From Neoceratodus forsteri (taxonomy: Eukaryota; Chordata; Ceratodontiformes; Ceratodontidae), in assembly GCA_016271365.2 (NCBI GenBank), contig JADMNL010000028.1, positions 96,565,501 to 96,629,500 of the forward strand: DNA of 64,000 nt, in the 5' to 3' direction. A model generated the notes under the pieces. It saw only the letters and a list, made by a program, of their open reading frames with translations, ran no database searches and was not told where the DNA came from. Below, piece by piece: positions 32,236 through 44,370 of the stretch. Position 1 is the first letter of the stretch; the number at the start of each line of letters is the position of its first letter. Position numbers and translations under genes: made by a program.

Positions 32236-33325
32236 CTTTGTAGCCCTCCTCTGGACCTTCTCCAGTAGGTTAATGTCCTTTTGAGGTGAGGCACCAGTAC
32301 TGAACTCCATACTCTAGATGCAGCCTAACCAGTGACCTGTACAAGGGCAGTATAACCTCCTCTCTCCGACTACTGATCCCCTAGATATGCATCCCAGCAT
32401 CTTGTTTGCCTTTGCTGTTGTTTTCACACTGCGTGGAGTGCTTCAGGTCATTAGTGATCATCACTCCCAGGTCCTTCTCCTCCTCCTCTGATTCAGACAC
32501 TCGGACTCCACCCCGGTAGCACTCTGTCCAGGGATTCTTGGCTCCAATATGCATAACTTTGCATTTCTTGGCATTGAAGCCAACCTGCCAGATTCTGGAC
32601 CACCTCCCCAGCTTTTCCAGATTTTCCTGAAGGTCCTGTATCCCTTCAGCTGTGTCTACTCTCCCGCAAAGCTTGGTGTCATCTGCGAATAGGCACATTT
32701 TGCCCTTAATGCCATCTCCAATGTCATTGATGAAGACATTGAACAACACTGGCCCCAGCACTGAGCCCTGTAGGACCACTGGTTACCTCTCTGGTGCCAG
32801 ATAACTCTCCCTCCACAACCACTCTCTGGGATCTGTCCCTCAGCCAGTTTCCCACCCATTGGGCCATCTTTTCCATCCACCAACTTCCTGGTCAACCTTT
32901 TGTAGGGCATAGAGTCAAAGGCTTTGCTGAAATCAAGATAGAGGATGTCTACCGCTTGGCATATGTCTACTATCTTAGTGACACAGTCAAGGAAGTTAAT
33001 CAGATTCGTTAGACATGATCTCCCCCCATGAACCCATGCTGCCTCACATCCTGGAGACCATGCTCCTCTAGATATTCCACTAACCTTCCTTTAGTATGGT
33101 CTCCATCAGCTTGCCCACAATGGCGGTCTGACTGACTGGTCTGTAATTCCCTGGGTCATCCTTGGGACCACTTTTGTGGAGGGCACTACATATGCTGTTC
33201 TCCAGTCCTGTGGCACCATACCTGACTCTAGTGAACTATTAAATAGGTTTGCCAGTAGCCTGCCAGCTCCTCAGCCAGTTCCTTTAGTACCCTTGGATGT
33301 ACTCTGTCCGGGCCTGTAATCTTTA
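32236..33325 (-). mobile_element. CR1-D (copy 2)
   Basis: An unbroken 132-codon frame at 32381-32779 spans [29 protein letters not shown] and NAKKCKVMHIGAKNP, the best-preserved RT catalytic core in the window. The finger region is broken near 33080-33190. Confidence 0.85.
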
Positions 33326-33592
33326 ATTAGGGGATGCTGGGGCAAAGCCCCCACAAGGGCAGTTGCAGCCCCCCACACAGACACTTAATCTATTTGCCAG
33401 ATGTTTGATCACGCATGTATATCACCAATTTACTTTTCGCGATATACACTCTACATAATAGTGATCGCTGTTTTGCGATTACTATTATCACATGGAACTG
33501 CCAATATGGAGTGGGAACTGGTCATGTTATCAGACTGGGCAGTCTGGGGATTTAAATTAAAGATAGAAGTTTGGGAATTGGGCAACAGCTAG
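33326..33592. other. Hairpin-rich segment (copy 2)
   Basis: GGGGCAAAGCCCC is intact at about 33349-33361. The AT hairpins follow with GATCACGCATGTATATC, which is shorter than in the other copies. Confidence 0.5.
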
Positions 33593-35770
33593 TGTAAGGG
33601 GTCACCAGTAGCAAGGGTTAGATGCCTGGGATCACCAGAAAAAGGACAGCAAAGCTGGGTAGCACAAGAATGACACACTGGCTGTCAGTGGGGTCAACAC
33701 TCATTTATTTATTTAGTTTTTGTTGACCAGATAAGTGCACTAGACAGATTCTGCCTATTTTCAGGCATGACCTGGGGGAAGGGGACACAGATGAACGCCA
33801 ACTGACCTTGAACCAGACTAAGCTGTTGGTGGTATCCCTAGTGAATAGGGAAATTTGGCCAGGGCAACAGGGAAATTCTGCTGCTGGCGCTGGGAGGCCA
33901 GTAGGGCGGCAAGGGTCAGTAATGGCCTCTGCAAGGCAGATGGAGGACGTGCTGAGAGCGGTCTCTGTAGAGAGACGGTCGTTTTCTGAAACGGAGCAGT
34001 TGGAGGTCCAGACGGTCTTAGAAGCAAGTACCACGGAGCCTGCACATTTTACAACAGGCAGTGAGGTGTTTGTTGAGTTACCGACCTGTATGACTCCCGT
34101 TTTGACAGCAGAAGGTGATATAGCAGCTTTTTCAATGGAATCTACCGCAATGCCTACGCTTTCCGCATCGGAACACATTGTGGCGGCTCAGAGGAAGACG
34201 GACGTCGGCACCAGGAAGTGCGTAGCACGGCTCTCTTTCCTGGCGTTCGTAGAGGTGGAAGCAGCAGGAATGGCCCGAGGAGTAAGCAGCTCACATCTTG
34301 GCGGCAGCGATTATTGCAAGGAGACCAGATAGAAACCGAGACGGAGGACAGTGCAACTTCTGGTGTTCATACCTCACCAACGGGGTAAGCCAAACTCCTC
34401 CTATAGTTTTGGGAACTCTGAAACAGGTTTCTCCTACCATTTCAAGCAAAGCTTTTTCTACATTTACTTTGGACAAAGAGGCAGGATTTGTATTTAAACA
34501 GCAGGCTGCTGCCTCTGTGCATTGTGAACACGGTGATGATATTATTTATCAGACTAAGACTGGCTCTCAAGTGGGGTAACAGATTTTTCTTTACAGACAC
34601 TGGAAAACCCTGAAATAGAAACAGTATCCCAGGATAATGCATCTTTAACTTTGCCTTCCTGCCTATGGGCTAACATGGTGCCAATTGACACCGCAAGCAG
34701 CCCTAACAGCTGCAGGGTGGAAACCTTTGGGAACAGGGATTTGGACACCTGATACTGTGTGGGATAGTTCTTTGATCTTAACAAACATGTTGCTACATGG
34801 CATCCAGATGGTCCTAAGGCAAAACCTCTACCTGTTTCAGAATTAATGGTGAATCAGAAAGGGAGGGGTGTAGAAGGGACAATCCAGTTCATACTGTGTT
34901 CAGATACTAAGGGTCAGGAGACAAAAGGTGACTCTGTGGCAAATAAACCTCTCATGTCAAGTCTGTTCTCTCAAAGTAAAAGAGAAGCAGCACTCCAGGA
35001 AAATGCGAAAAGATCAGGTATAAGGGTAGTAACGGACAAACCCGATAGATATTATGTGGGTAAATTGTTATTGAAGGATTCTTTGAAATTCCTACCTAGA
35101 GATGTTTTTATGCTTATCCACATATCGGGGAAGACAACTTTGATGTTAGTTTTCGCTCCCCAGCCCTACTGGATCTTTTCTGGGCTCGATATAATCAGGT
35201 TAAGTTTTCCCTCTGGTCCCTTTTCTGGTTATCCCACTGTCTAAACCTCTAACTAAATTTGTTACAGTGATGTTTAGAAATGAAAGTGTGCATGTTGAAG
35301 ATATCACTTTCTGGCTAGCACAAAATGTGAATCCAAAGTGAGCCAGAACCTATTTTAGATGCTGAACACTTTTGGACAGGGGGGTGGAAATTTAAAGTTA
35401 AATTACGCCAGCTGGCTTCAGGTATTGAACACATTCCCAACTCCTTTTTGTTAGGCAGGGACAGGGGGGTAGTGTTTTATAGTGGTCAACCGAGAGCATG
35501 CTACAGGTGTGGGGCTAAGACTCACCTATCAAGCACTTGTGACCAGCCCAAATGTGATAACTGCGGGGAAATAGGGCATGTTACTATGTTTTGTCACAAC
35601 CCAATCAAATGTGATCTTTGTGAAGAATCCAACCATGCCTTCAGGGAATGTCCTTGGGCAACACAAAATAAAACCAATTTGAGTGGGAAATCGGATTCTC
35701 TTATACAAAAAGCTCAGGAAGACATGAGTCACCAAAGTTTGAAACAACCTCTGATACCCCCACCCCCAAA
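33593..35770 (+). mobile_element. Tx1-like ORF1 region (copy 2)
   Basis: ATG at 33922. The frame 33808-34332 covers the N-terminus almost unbroken to about 34330. The frame 34846-35244 covers the middle. The three CCHC knuckles lie within 35448-35770. The last frame runs across the unit junction into antisense CR1-A, giving a chimeric C-terminus. Confidence 0.75.
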
Positions 35771-38260
35771 TCCACTGGCTTCCCTGCCACCTCTTGTGGC
35801 AGACTATTCCAAGCGTTCCTCACCCTCTCCGTGTAGAAAAACTTCCTCATGTTACCTCTTAATCTCACCCCCTCCAATTTCATATCATGCCCCCTTGTTC
35901 TGGTATCTTTTCTACATTGGAAAAGATCTCCCAGCTGCACCTTGTTTATGCTCTTGAGGTACTTAAAAGTTTCTACCATGTCGCCCCTTTCTCTCTTCTC
36001 TTCAAGTGAGTACATATTGAGGTCTCCTAGTCTCTCCTCATATGTTTTGTGGTGCAAACCATGCACCATCTTTGTCACCCTTCTCTGGACAGCCTCCACC
36101 ATGTTTATGTCCTTACACATGTGTGGTCTCCAGTACTGCACACAGTACTCCAGGTGAGGCCTTACCAGTGTTTTATACAATGGCATCACCACTTCCTGCC
36201 TCCTACTAGTAATACTTCTGCCTATGCACCCCAACATGCCACTGGCCCTCCCTGCAGCCTTTGCACACTGCTTTGATACCTTCAGGTCATCTGATATGAT
36301 AACCCCAGGTCCCTCCCTCTTTGGTGATAGTCAGCACCTCCCTGATCCTGTAGTTCTCCCAGGGTTCCCTACCCAGGTGCATTATTTTGCACTTTTTGCA
36401 TTGAACTGTAGCTAGATGTCACAACAAACAGTCTTTGGTTAATCGAGCAAAAACTGATAAAGGGGAAACTACTTTTCTATTAGAGCACCAAGAAAAGGGA
36501 ATCTGCTACCACAAGAATTAGTAGATAAACCAACCTTCACCTCATTTAAGGCTGCTCTTGATAAGTGATTTAATAATTCTTCTATTTTGAGCTAATGTCC
36601 CACAGTGTGTGGGGGACAATCTAGATGGGCCTAGAGCCTTCTTTTGTCCTATTTTACTCTGTAAATACTAAGTAAACCTCAGTTGCCACACCTTCGACCA
36701 TCTTACAAGCTTCTCCAGGTCCCTCTTCATTATCTGCACCCCTTCTGGAGTATCCACCCTGTTGCAGATCTTGGTGTCATCTGGCAAACAGGCAGACATT
36801 TCCTTTCAGCCCCTCTGCAATGTCACTAATGAAGACATTGAACAGGACTGGTCCCAGTACTGATCCTTCTGGCACTCCGCTGGTCACCACTCTCTCCACA
36901 GATTGGATCCCGTTTTCCACAACCCTCTGCCTTCTGTCTGTCAGCCAGTTTCTAACTCACTGTATCACCTTATACCCCATACCCCATACCCAGACTACTC
37001 ATCTTGTTAACCAACCTTCTGTGTGGGACAGTACCGAAGGCTTTGCTGAAATCCAGGTAGGTGATGTCTATGGCCCCTCCCTGATTCACTTCCCTAGTCA
37101 TCCAATCAAAAAAAATCAATCAGATTTGTTTGACAAGACCTTCCTGATGTGAATCCATGCTGCCTCAAATCCTGGACACCAGTGGGTTCCAGGTGTGCCA
37201 CATCCTTTCTTTCAGCAGTGTCTCCATGATCTTCCCCACCACTGAGGTGAGGCTGACTGGCCTGTAGTTCCCCGCTTCAACCCTACTGCCACGTTTGTGC
37301 AGTGGGACTACATGTGCCCTCCTCCAGTCTTCTGGAACCATGCCTGTGTTGAGTGACTGTGTGAACAGGGTGACCAGAGGTGCTGCTAGTTCCCTCCGCA
37401 GATCCCTTAATATCCTCAGGTGTATGTCATCTGGCCCCTTGGCTTTATCCACCTTCAGCTTTGTGAGTTCCTCCAGAACTCTCTCCACTGTGAATGGACT
37501 GGTGTCCATTCCCCCCACCCCGATTGCCTCTGCTCCCCAACTGTGGTCCTTGACCCTCTCCCTCCTCAGTGAATACTGAAGAGAAGTATTTGTTCAGTAT
37601 TTCTGCCTTGTCTAGATCCCCCTCCTTACACTCTCCCTCCTCCACTAGAATGTCTTGTCCCCTTTTTTCACAGACTGCGCTAAATCCTCCTCTGTCTGTG
37701 CCTTGGCTTTCCTGACATCCTTCCTGCCTCTCTGAGACATTCAAGGTACACCTCCTGTCCCCTCCCTTTGGGTCCCCTTATACTTCCAGAAACTTGCTGT
37801 TTTAGCCTTACTTTGTCTCTCACCTCTTTAGAAAACCATAGTGGTTTCTTTCTTTTTTTTCCCTTTGGCCACTATCCTAATGCATTGGTTAGTTACTTCC
37901 ACAATGGCTCCTTTCAGTCTCCCCTACTGTTCCTCTACCCTCTCCATTACCTCTACCTTCTCCAGGGCTGCTTTTAAACATTACCCATTTCATTGAAATC
38001 CGCCCTCCTGAAATCTAATACTTTTGCCCTTGTGTGGCTTAATTGAGTCCCTGCCTCCATGTCAAACCACACCATGTGGTGGTGGTGCTGGATCCCAGCT
38101 GCCCTTCCACCTGGATTCTTTCGACTCTGTTCCCATTAGTTCATACCAGGTCTAGAATTGATTTGTCCCTGGTTGGCTCATGCACCAGCTGTCTGAGTCC
38201 AGTTCTCTGCAGGGATTCCAGGATGGCCGTGCTTCTGGCTGAATATTCGTTTTGATTCAT
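35771..38260 (-). mobile_element. CR1-A with nested L2-C (copy 3)
   Basis: L2-C at 36413-36679 (+). The 117-codon RT finger frame is at 37165-37518. A small deletion near 37750-37765 breaks the linker frame that is open in copies 2 and 5. Confidence 0.85.
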
Positions 38261-38553
38261 TAAGTCTGAGGTTCAATTGATACCAACCTTTTTACAGTTG
38301 CCATAAGTTAACATAGGTTTTTTCCACTGACCTGCATATTAGGGTTTTTCCACAACAGATTGAAAAGAAAAATATCTGTGTTCCAGATTGTTTTTTGTTA
38401 AATGCTTTTTTATTACCTTGCTCAGGTTTCTAACTACCTGTATAATAATTCTTGAGGAAGCAAATTTAGATGGAGCATGCCACGCATGTCCAGCAATACA
38501 CCTGATGTGCCATGAAGAAGAAAGGAAAAGGCAGCTAGTGAGAGTAGTAATAA

Positions 38554-39755
38554 AGCTGGCTTCAATGTGGACATGGTCTACCTAGACTTTAGCAAGGCAT
38601 TTGACACAGTCCCACAAAGATTAATAAACAAAGTAGCAAGCCTGGGAGTGGGTCCCAGGGTGGTAGCCTGGGTAAAACACTGTCTGGACAACAGGAAACA
38701 GGGTAATAGTAAATGGAGTCCACAGTGAAGAAAGGCGGGTTACTAGTGGGGTAACGCCGGGTTCAATACTGGGTCCGGTCCTTTTTAATGTCTTTATAAG
38801 TGACATTGCAGAATGACTGGAAGGAAAAGTATGTCTCTTTGCAGATGACACAAAAATCTGCAACAGGGTTGATACGCAAGGTGGGGTGGAAAAGATGAAA
38901 AGGAACTTGGCAAGGTTGGAGGAATGGTCAAATATATGACAGCTTAGATTCAACGCAAAGAAGTGCAAAGTAATGCACCTGGGAAACAAAAACCCAGGGG
39001 AAGAGTACACAATGGGGGGGTGAGATACTGACAACAACAAAAATGGAAAGGGACCTGGGGGTAGTCATTTCAGATGACCTAAAGGTAGGCCAGCAATGTG
39101 AGAAGGCAGTAAGGAGGGTTGGGGATACTGGGATGCATAAGGAGAGGCATCACCAGTAGAAAACAGGAAGTTGTTGGACCTCTGTACAGACAGTTGGTAA
39201 GACCACATCTGGAGTACTGTGTACAGTTCTGGAGACCCCATCTCCACAAAGACATAGACAGGGTGGAGGCTGTCCAGAGGAGGGCAACGAAAATGGTGCA
39301 GGGTCTGCACCAGAAGACATATGAAGAAAGACTAAAGGAGCTTAAGATATATAGCCTCGAGGAAAGGAGGGAGAGGGGGACATGATAGAAACTTTCAAAT
39401 ACCTCAAGGGAATCAACAAAGTCCAAGAGGGTAGCATCTTTCAGAAAAAGAGATGTGCAAGAACAAGGGGGCACAATTTGAAGATGGAGGGGGGAGCTCA
39501 GAGGTAATGTGAGGAAGTATTTCTTCACAGAGAGGGTTGTAGATGCATGGAACAGCCTTCCTGAGGAGGTTGTAGAGTCAAAAACAGTGGAGAATTCAAG
39601 AATGCATGGGACAGACATAAGGCAGTTCTAGTGGGGTAGGAGGAAGTAGGTTGTTGGCTAACTAGGATCTGCAGCTTATCCGTTACTGAGGGAAATGGGC
39701 AGACGAGGTGGGCCAAGTGGTCCTTATCTGCCATCAGATTCTATGTTTCGATAAG
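38554..39755 (+). mobile_element. CR1-B (copy 3)
   Basis: The best frame is 39119-39385. TTCACAGAGAGG near 39525 keeps the FFTERVVD coding context that copies 1, 2 and 5 lack. CACATCTGGAGTAC is a private variant. Confidence 0.85.
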
Positions 39756-40943
39756 ACTCTATTTTAAAAGAGCAAGAGGGCATTACAGGACCTTTGATAA
39801 TAATGCAGATAAGGGATTTGCTTGCCTGCCAGTGCCACACAGGTTAAAAAGTCGCGATCCACACATAGCCAAAAGGCTCTTCAATGCCAGTTCAACAAAT
39901 TATTTGTCGACCAACATCACTGCGATGGATTTATGTCAACCGCAGTTTGCGGTTGACATAAATCCATCTGGGGACACCAGTTGCTTTTCACTGGGGGGCT
40001 CTGCCCCCCGCACCCCCGGATCTTAAGGATTATCAACTACAAGTCGGAGTTGATTCGGGGAGGGGGTGCAGGACCGGGGGGAAGAGTGCCGGGGTCCCGG
40101 GTGGACAATTACAGTGAACTGTCGATGCTTGCTGTAACAGTTTCGCCATGCGGAGGGTATACCTAGCCGAACGCTGTAGCTAGAGTGAGGAACCGACTGT
40201 TGTGTTCATTTTTGTTCGGGAGTACAAGTTCTGAGGACAATATGAGGTGATTTATTGCACTATTGATATACCTAAAGGGAAATATGTCCAAGAGGATCTT
40301 TTCCAAGACATTCCTGGTTCTGGGACCTGTGAGGAATGACAGTGACATAAATCAGACAAACTCACATTTGCTATGATTTAGTTGAAGAGTGAGGATCTTC
40401 CTTTTTGGGTAAGTCAGAGGGCATTATGGAACAAGGAATGTCTGCAAGACCTGAATGTTTTATTTATTTAAGAGTTTCACCAGAAAGGTTTACTGAGCAG
40501 GAAACTTGCTCGCCAGATGCGCCCTGGGAGATAGGAAAGTGTGGTATAATTAATAAACAAAGTGTGACATATTTTATAATTTGTACAATTTGTTTACAAT
40601 AGAGGAATAACAACTGAAAAATAACAGTAGTATAGAACTGGACATTTCAGCAAATAATACAGTAGTATTTAGATGTGAAGTATAAATACAGGTCTGGAGA
40701 AAGCATCCAGATTGACAATGCAGAATGCTGCTGTTGTGCCAATATGGGTATCCAGTGAGGACAGTGACTGAGTGAGTGACCGTCAAACGGCGACTCATAA
40801 ACAGCACTATTCTCATGGGCTGCACTGCAAGGGTAGTAACCCTATCTGAAGGCAACCATAGGGAGGGTGACTGGAAGGGAGAATAGCGAGGGAAGGGATA
40901 GAGAAGAGGGTTTTCAGGGGTAGTGTGCCTGCTGCAGCCAATC
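39756..40943. other. Unclassified palindrome-bearing segment (copy 3)
   Basis: Perfect palindrome at 39924-39968. Otherwise as in copy 1, with private AGTCGCGATCC upstream. Confidence 0.5.
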
Positions 40944-41070
40944 TAGCCATGTGGTGTAGTGGTGAGGGTGGCTAGGTCTGTGCAGCAAGTACTGGGTTTG
41001 GAACTGAGGAACAGGGAGAACATTTTGCCGCTGGCTGCCCTGCAATTTTTTTTTCTAATCCAGAGTGTCG
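40944..41070 (+). mobile_element. tRNA-derived SINE head (copy 3)
   Basis: A-box-like at about 40952-40970 and B-box-like GGTTTGGAACT near 40996, with a short T run after. Confidence 0.5.
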
Positions 41071-41094
41071 CCCTCCCTGACATGCACCCCCTGG

Positions 41095-41574
41095 AGTTAG
41101 TATACGAACATACAAAGAAGCTAGCAGAAGAAGGCCATTTGGCCTATCAAATCTGCTCATTTTGCAGGGTCCACAGCTTGAGCTAATGTCCCTGCCCTCC
41201 TCCACACCTCTTATCCTCCCTACCCATGATCCTTACCTTCCTATGTTTATCCCAGCCTCTTAAAGCTACCCATGGTCTTCAACGAGATGATCTCTTCAGC
41301 AACACATTCCAAGTTTCCACCACCTCTCTGTGAAGAAGTGCTTCCTGACCTTCCTTCTAAACCTCCCACCCTCCAGCTTAAGACTGTGCTTCCTTGTGTT
41401 ATGGTTGCCATGCAGCTTAAAGAAACTCTCCTTATCAACCTTATTTATCCCTTTCAAGTACTTGAAGGTCCCAATCATGTTCTCTCTCTCTCTCTCTCTC
41501 TCTCCCTCCCCCTGTCTTCCAGGGAGTACATGTTCAGTGCCCTCAACCTCACCTCATATGCCTTACCCTGCTAA
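41095..41574 (-). mobile_element. CR1-C (copy 3)
   Basis: Short deletions at about 41200-41330 split the coding frame. The frame 41296-41478 retains MIGTFKYLKGINKVDKESFF. Confidence 0.8.
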
Positions 41575-43009
41575 CCCGCTATCTCCAAGGCATTTGATAC
41601 CGTAAACTATGCCCTCTTGCTGAACACGCTCTCCAATAGTGGCTTTTCCATTGATGCCTTAAGCTGGTTTGCCATCTACCTCTGTGATAGAACACAGCAG
41701 GTCAAGGTAGGCACCACGCTGTCCCCCAGCCTCCCTCTCCACTCTGGTGTCCCACAAGGCTCCATTCTTGGCCCTTTGCTTTTCAGTCTTTATCTAAACT
41801 CCCTCCCGTCGGCCTGCCCTGGCAATCTGCTCCTTTATGCAGACGATGCCATCCTGTTCACCTCTGATCCTGACCCCTTAAGCTTCACCAATCACTCCAA
41901 CACTCCTTCAAAGAAGCTGAACACTGGTTCACCGCCCAGCGCTAGTAATCAACTACAACAAGACAAAAGCCATGATCTTCGCCCATCCACAGAACCCCTT
42001 AAGGACCTCTGCCCCAATTCTCACTGCCAATCAAACCCCTTGAACAAGTGAACACCTTTAAATACCTAGGAATCACACTAGACCCAGCCCTCAACTTTAA
42101 TCAACATATTCTACACCTATCCACTGCCCTTAACTCTAGATTAGGCGACTTTATCAGTACAAACATTGCCTCACCCCAGAGGCTCTCGACTTACGTGAAT
42201 TCCTCTGTCCTCGCTCTGCTGGACTACGGTATTCTCATCTACAGTGCTGCCCCTACCACCGCACTCAATAGACTCCGGCTTGTACTAAACAAAGCCTGCC
42301 GTCTCATCCTCGGATGTGATCATCTCACTCACACCTGCTCCCTCTACAGTAGTACTAACTGGCTAAACCTAGACAACAGAATCAGGTATCACACTTGCCT
42401 AATGACCAAAAAGATAGTTCTAGGCCTCACCCCCACCCTTGGTACAATTATTCACCCAGCACCGCCAGTCAGAGCCACCCGCAACTTGGACAAACCTTTG
42501 CTGGGGTACCCCGCTGCCGTACCTCACAATTCCAAAGATCTTTCAGTTACAAAGCCCCTTATTGAACCAACTGTCTATCAAGCCTTATAACTAATGAAAT
42601 AAGACTTGGCCCCTTTAAAGCCAGGCTCAGGAAACACCTCCAGGCCTCCACCCTATGTGACTGCCTCGACACCTTTTCCCCCTAGATGACTGAGATCTCT
42701 TTTGAACCTGCTATTCTAGGATCTCCACATCTAAACTAACCTATGTTACTATATGACTATCAGCCCTCTACAGAACCTCTCTGCAACTTTATGGCTGTGC
42801 AAAAATAAAGTTTTGAAATTTCTGTTATCTGTGACTGATATCCACTGATAGAACAATTATGAAAACCAATGCCTGTTATGTAATGTTATGTTCTGTACTC
42901 TGTAACAAATGTTGACCCTGTATCATCTATGTATGACGTGAACCTTTGTAAATGAGTCTTTGACTCAAAGGTCTTTCTGAATATCTCACTAAATAAAAAC
43001 AAAAAATCT
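41575..43009 (+). mobile_element. L2-B, best-preserved copy (copy 3)
   Basis: Two long overlapping frames, 41617-42051 and 42048-42590, together cover RT palm (GVPQGSILGPLLFSLYLNSL, LLYADDAILF) through QVNTFKYLGITLDP to LVLNKACRLILGCDHLTH. One shift separates them, near the EAEHW region. TCGGCC near 41809 is a private substitution. Confidence 0.85.
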
Positions 43010-44090
43010 TTTAGCCCTCCTCTGGACCTTCTCCAGTAGGTTAATGTCCTTTTGAGGTGAGGGCACCAGTACTGAACTCCATACTCTAGATGCAGCCTAA
43101 CCAGTGACCTGTACAAGGCAGTATAACCTCCTCTCTCCGACTACTGATCCCCTAGATATGCATCCCAGCATCTTGTTTGCCTTTGCTGCTGTTTTTCACA
43201 CTGCGTGGAGTGCTTCAGGTCATTAGTGATCATCACTCCCAGGTCCTTCTCCTCCTCCTCTGATTCAGACACTCGGACTCCACCCCGGTAGCACTCTGTC
43301 CAGGGATTCTTGGCTCCAATATGCATAACTTTGCATTTCTTGGCATTGAAGCCAACCTGCCAGATTCTGGACCACCTCCCCAGCTTTTCCAGATTTTCCT
43401 GAAGGTCCTGTATCCCTTCAGCTGTGTCTACTCTCCGCAAAGCTTGGTGTCATCTGCGTAATAGGCACATTTTGCCCTTAATGCCATCTCCAATGTCATT
43501 GATGAAGACATTGAACAACACTGGCCCCAGCACTGAGCCCTGTAGGACCACTGGTTACCTCTCTGGTGCCAGATAACTCTCTCCACAACCACTCTCTGGG
43601 ATCTGTCCTCAGCCAGTTTCCCACCCATTGGGCCATCTTTTCCATCCACCAACTTCCTGGTCAACCTTTTGTAGGGCATAGAGTCAAAGGCTTTGCTGAA
43701 ATCAAGATAGAGGATGTTCACTGCTTGGCATATGTCTACTATCTTAGTGACACAGTCAAGGAAGTTAATCAGATTCGTTAGACATGATCTCCCCATGAAC
43801 CCATGCTGCCTCACATCCTGAGACCATGCTCCTCTAGATATTCCACTAACCTTCCTTTAGTATGGTCTCCATCAGCTTGCCCACAATGGCGGTCTGACTG
43901 ACTGGTCTGTAATTCCCTGGGTCATCCTTGGGACCACTTTTGTGGAGGGGCACTACATATGCTGTTCTCCAGTCCTGTGGCACCATACCTGACTCTAGTG
44001 AACTATTAAATAGGTTTGCCAGTAGCCCTGCCAGCTCCTCAGCCAGTTCCTTTAGTACCTTGGATGTACTCTGTCCGGGCCTGTAATCTT
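43010..44090 (-). mobile_element. CR1-D (copy 3)
   Basis: The frame 43428-43814 has RQHGFMGRSCLTNLINFLDC and the palm YLDFSKAFDSMPYKRL. The frame 43846-44157 has the RT finger (SGMVPQDWRTAYVVPLHKSG, NYRPVSQTAIVGK). Confidence 0.85.
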
Positions 44091-44370
44091 TAATTAGGGG
44101 GATGCTGGGGCAAAGCCCCCCACAAGGGCAGTTGCAGCCCCCCCCACACACAGACACTTAATCTATTTGCCAGATGTTTGATCACCGGCATGTGTATATC
44201 ACCAATTTACTTTTCGGCGATATACACTCTACATAATAGTGATCGCTGTTTTGCGATTGCTATTATCACATGGAACTGCCAATATGGAGTGGGAACTGGT
44301 CATGTTATCAGACTGGGCAGTCTGGGGGATTTAAATTAAAGATAGAAGTTTGGGAATTGGGCAACAGCTA
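44091..44370. other. Hairpin-rich segment (copy 3)
   Basis: The longest version: GGGGCAAAGCCCCCCAC and CAGCCCCCCCCAC. GATCACCGGCATGTG is shared in part with copy 4. Confidence 0.5.
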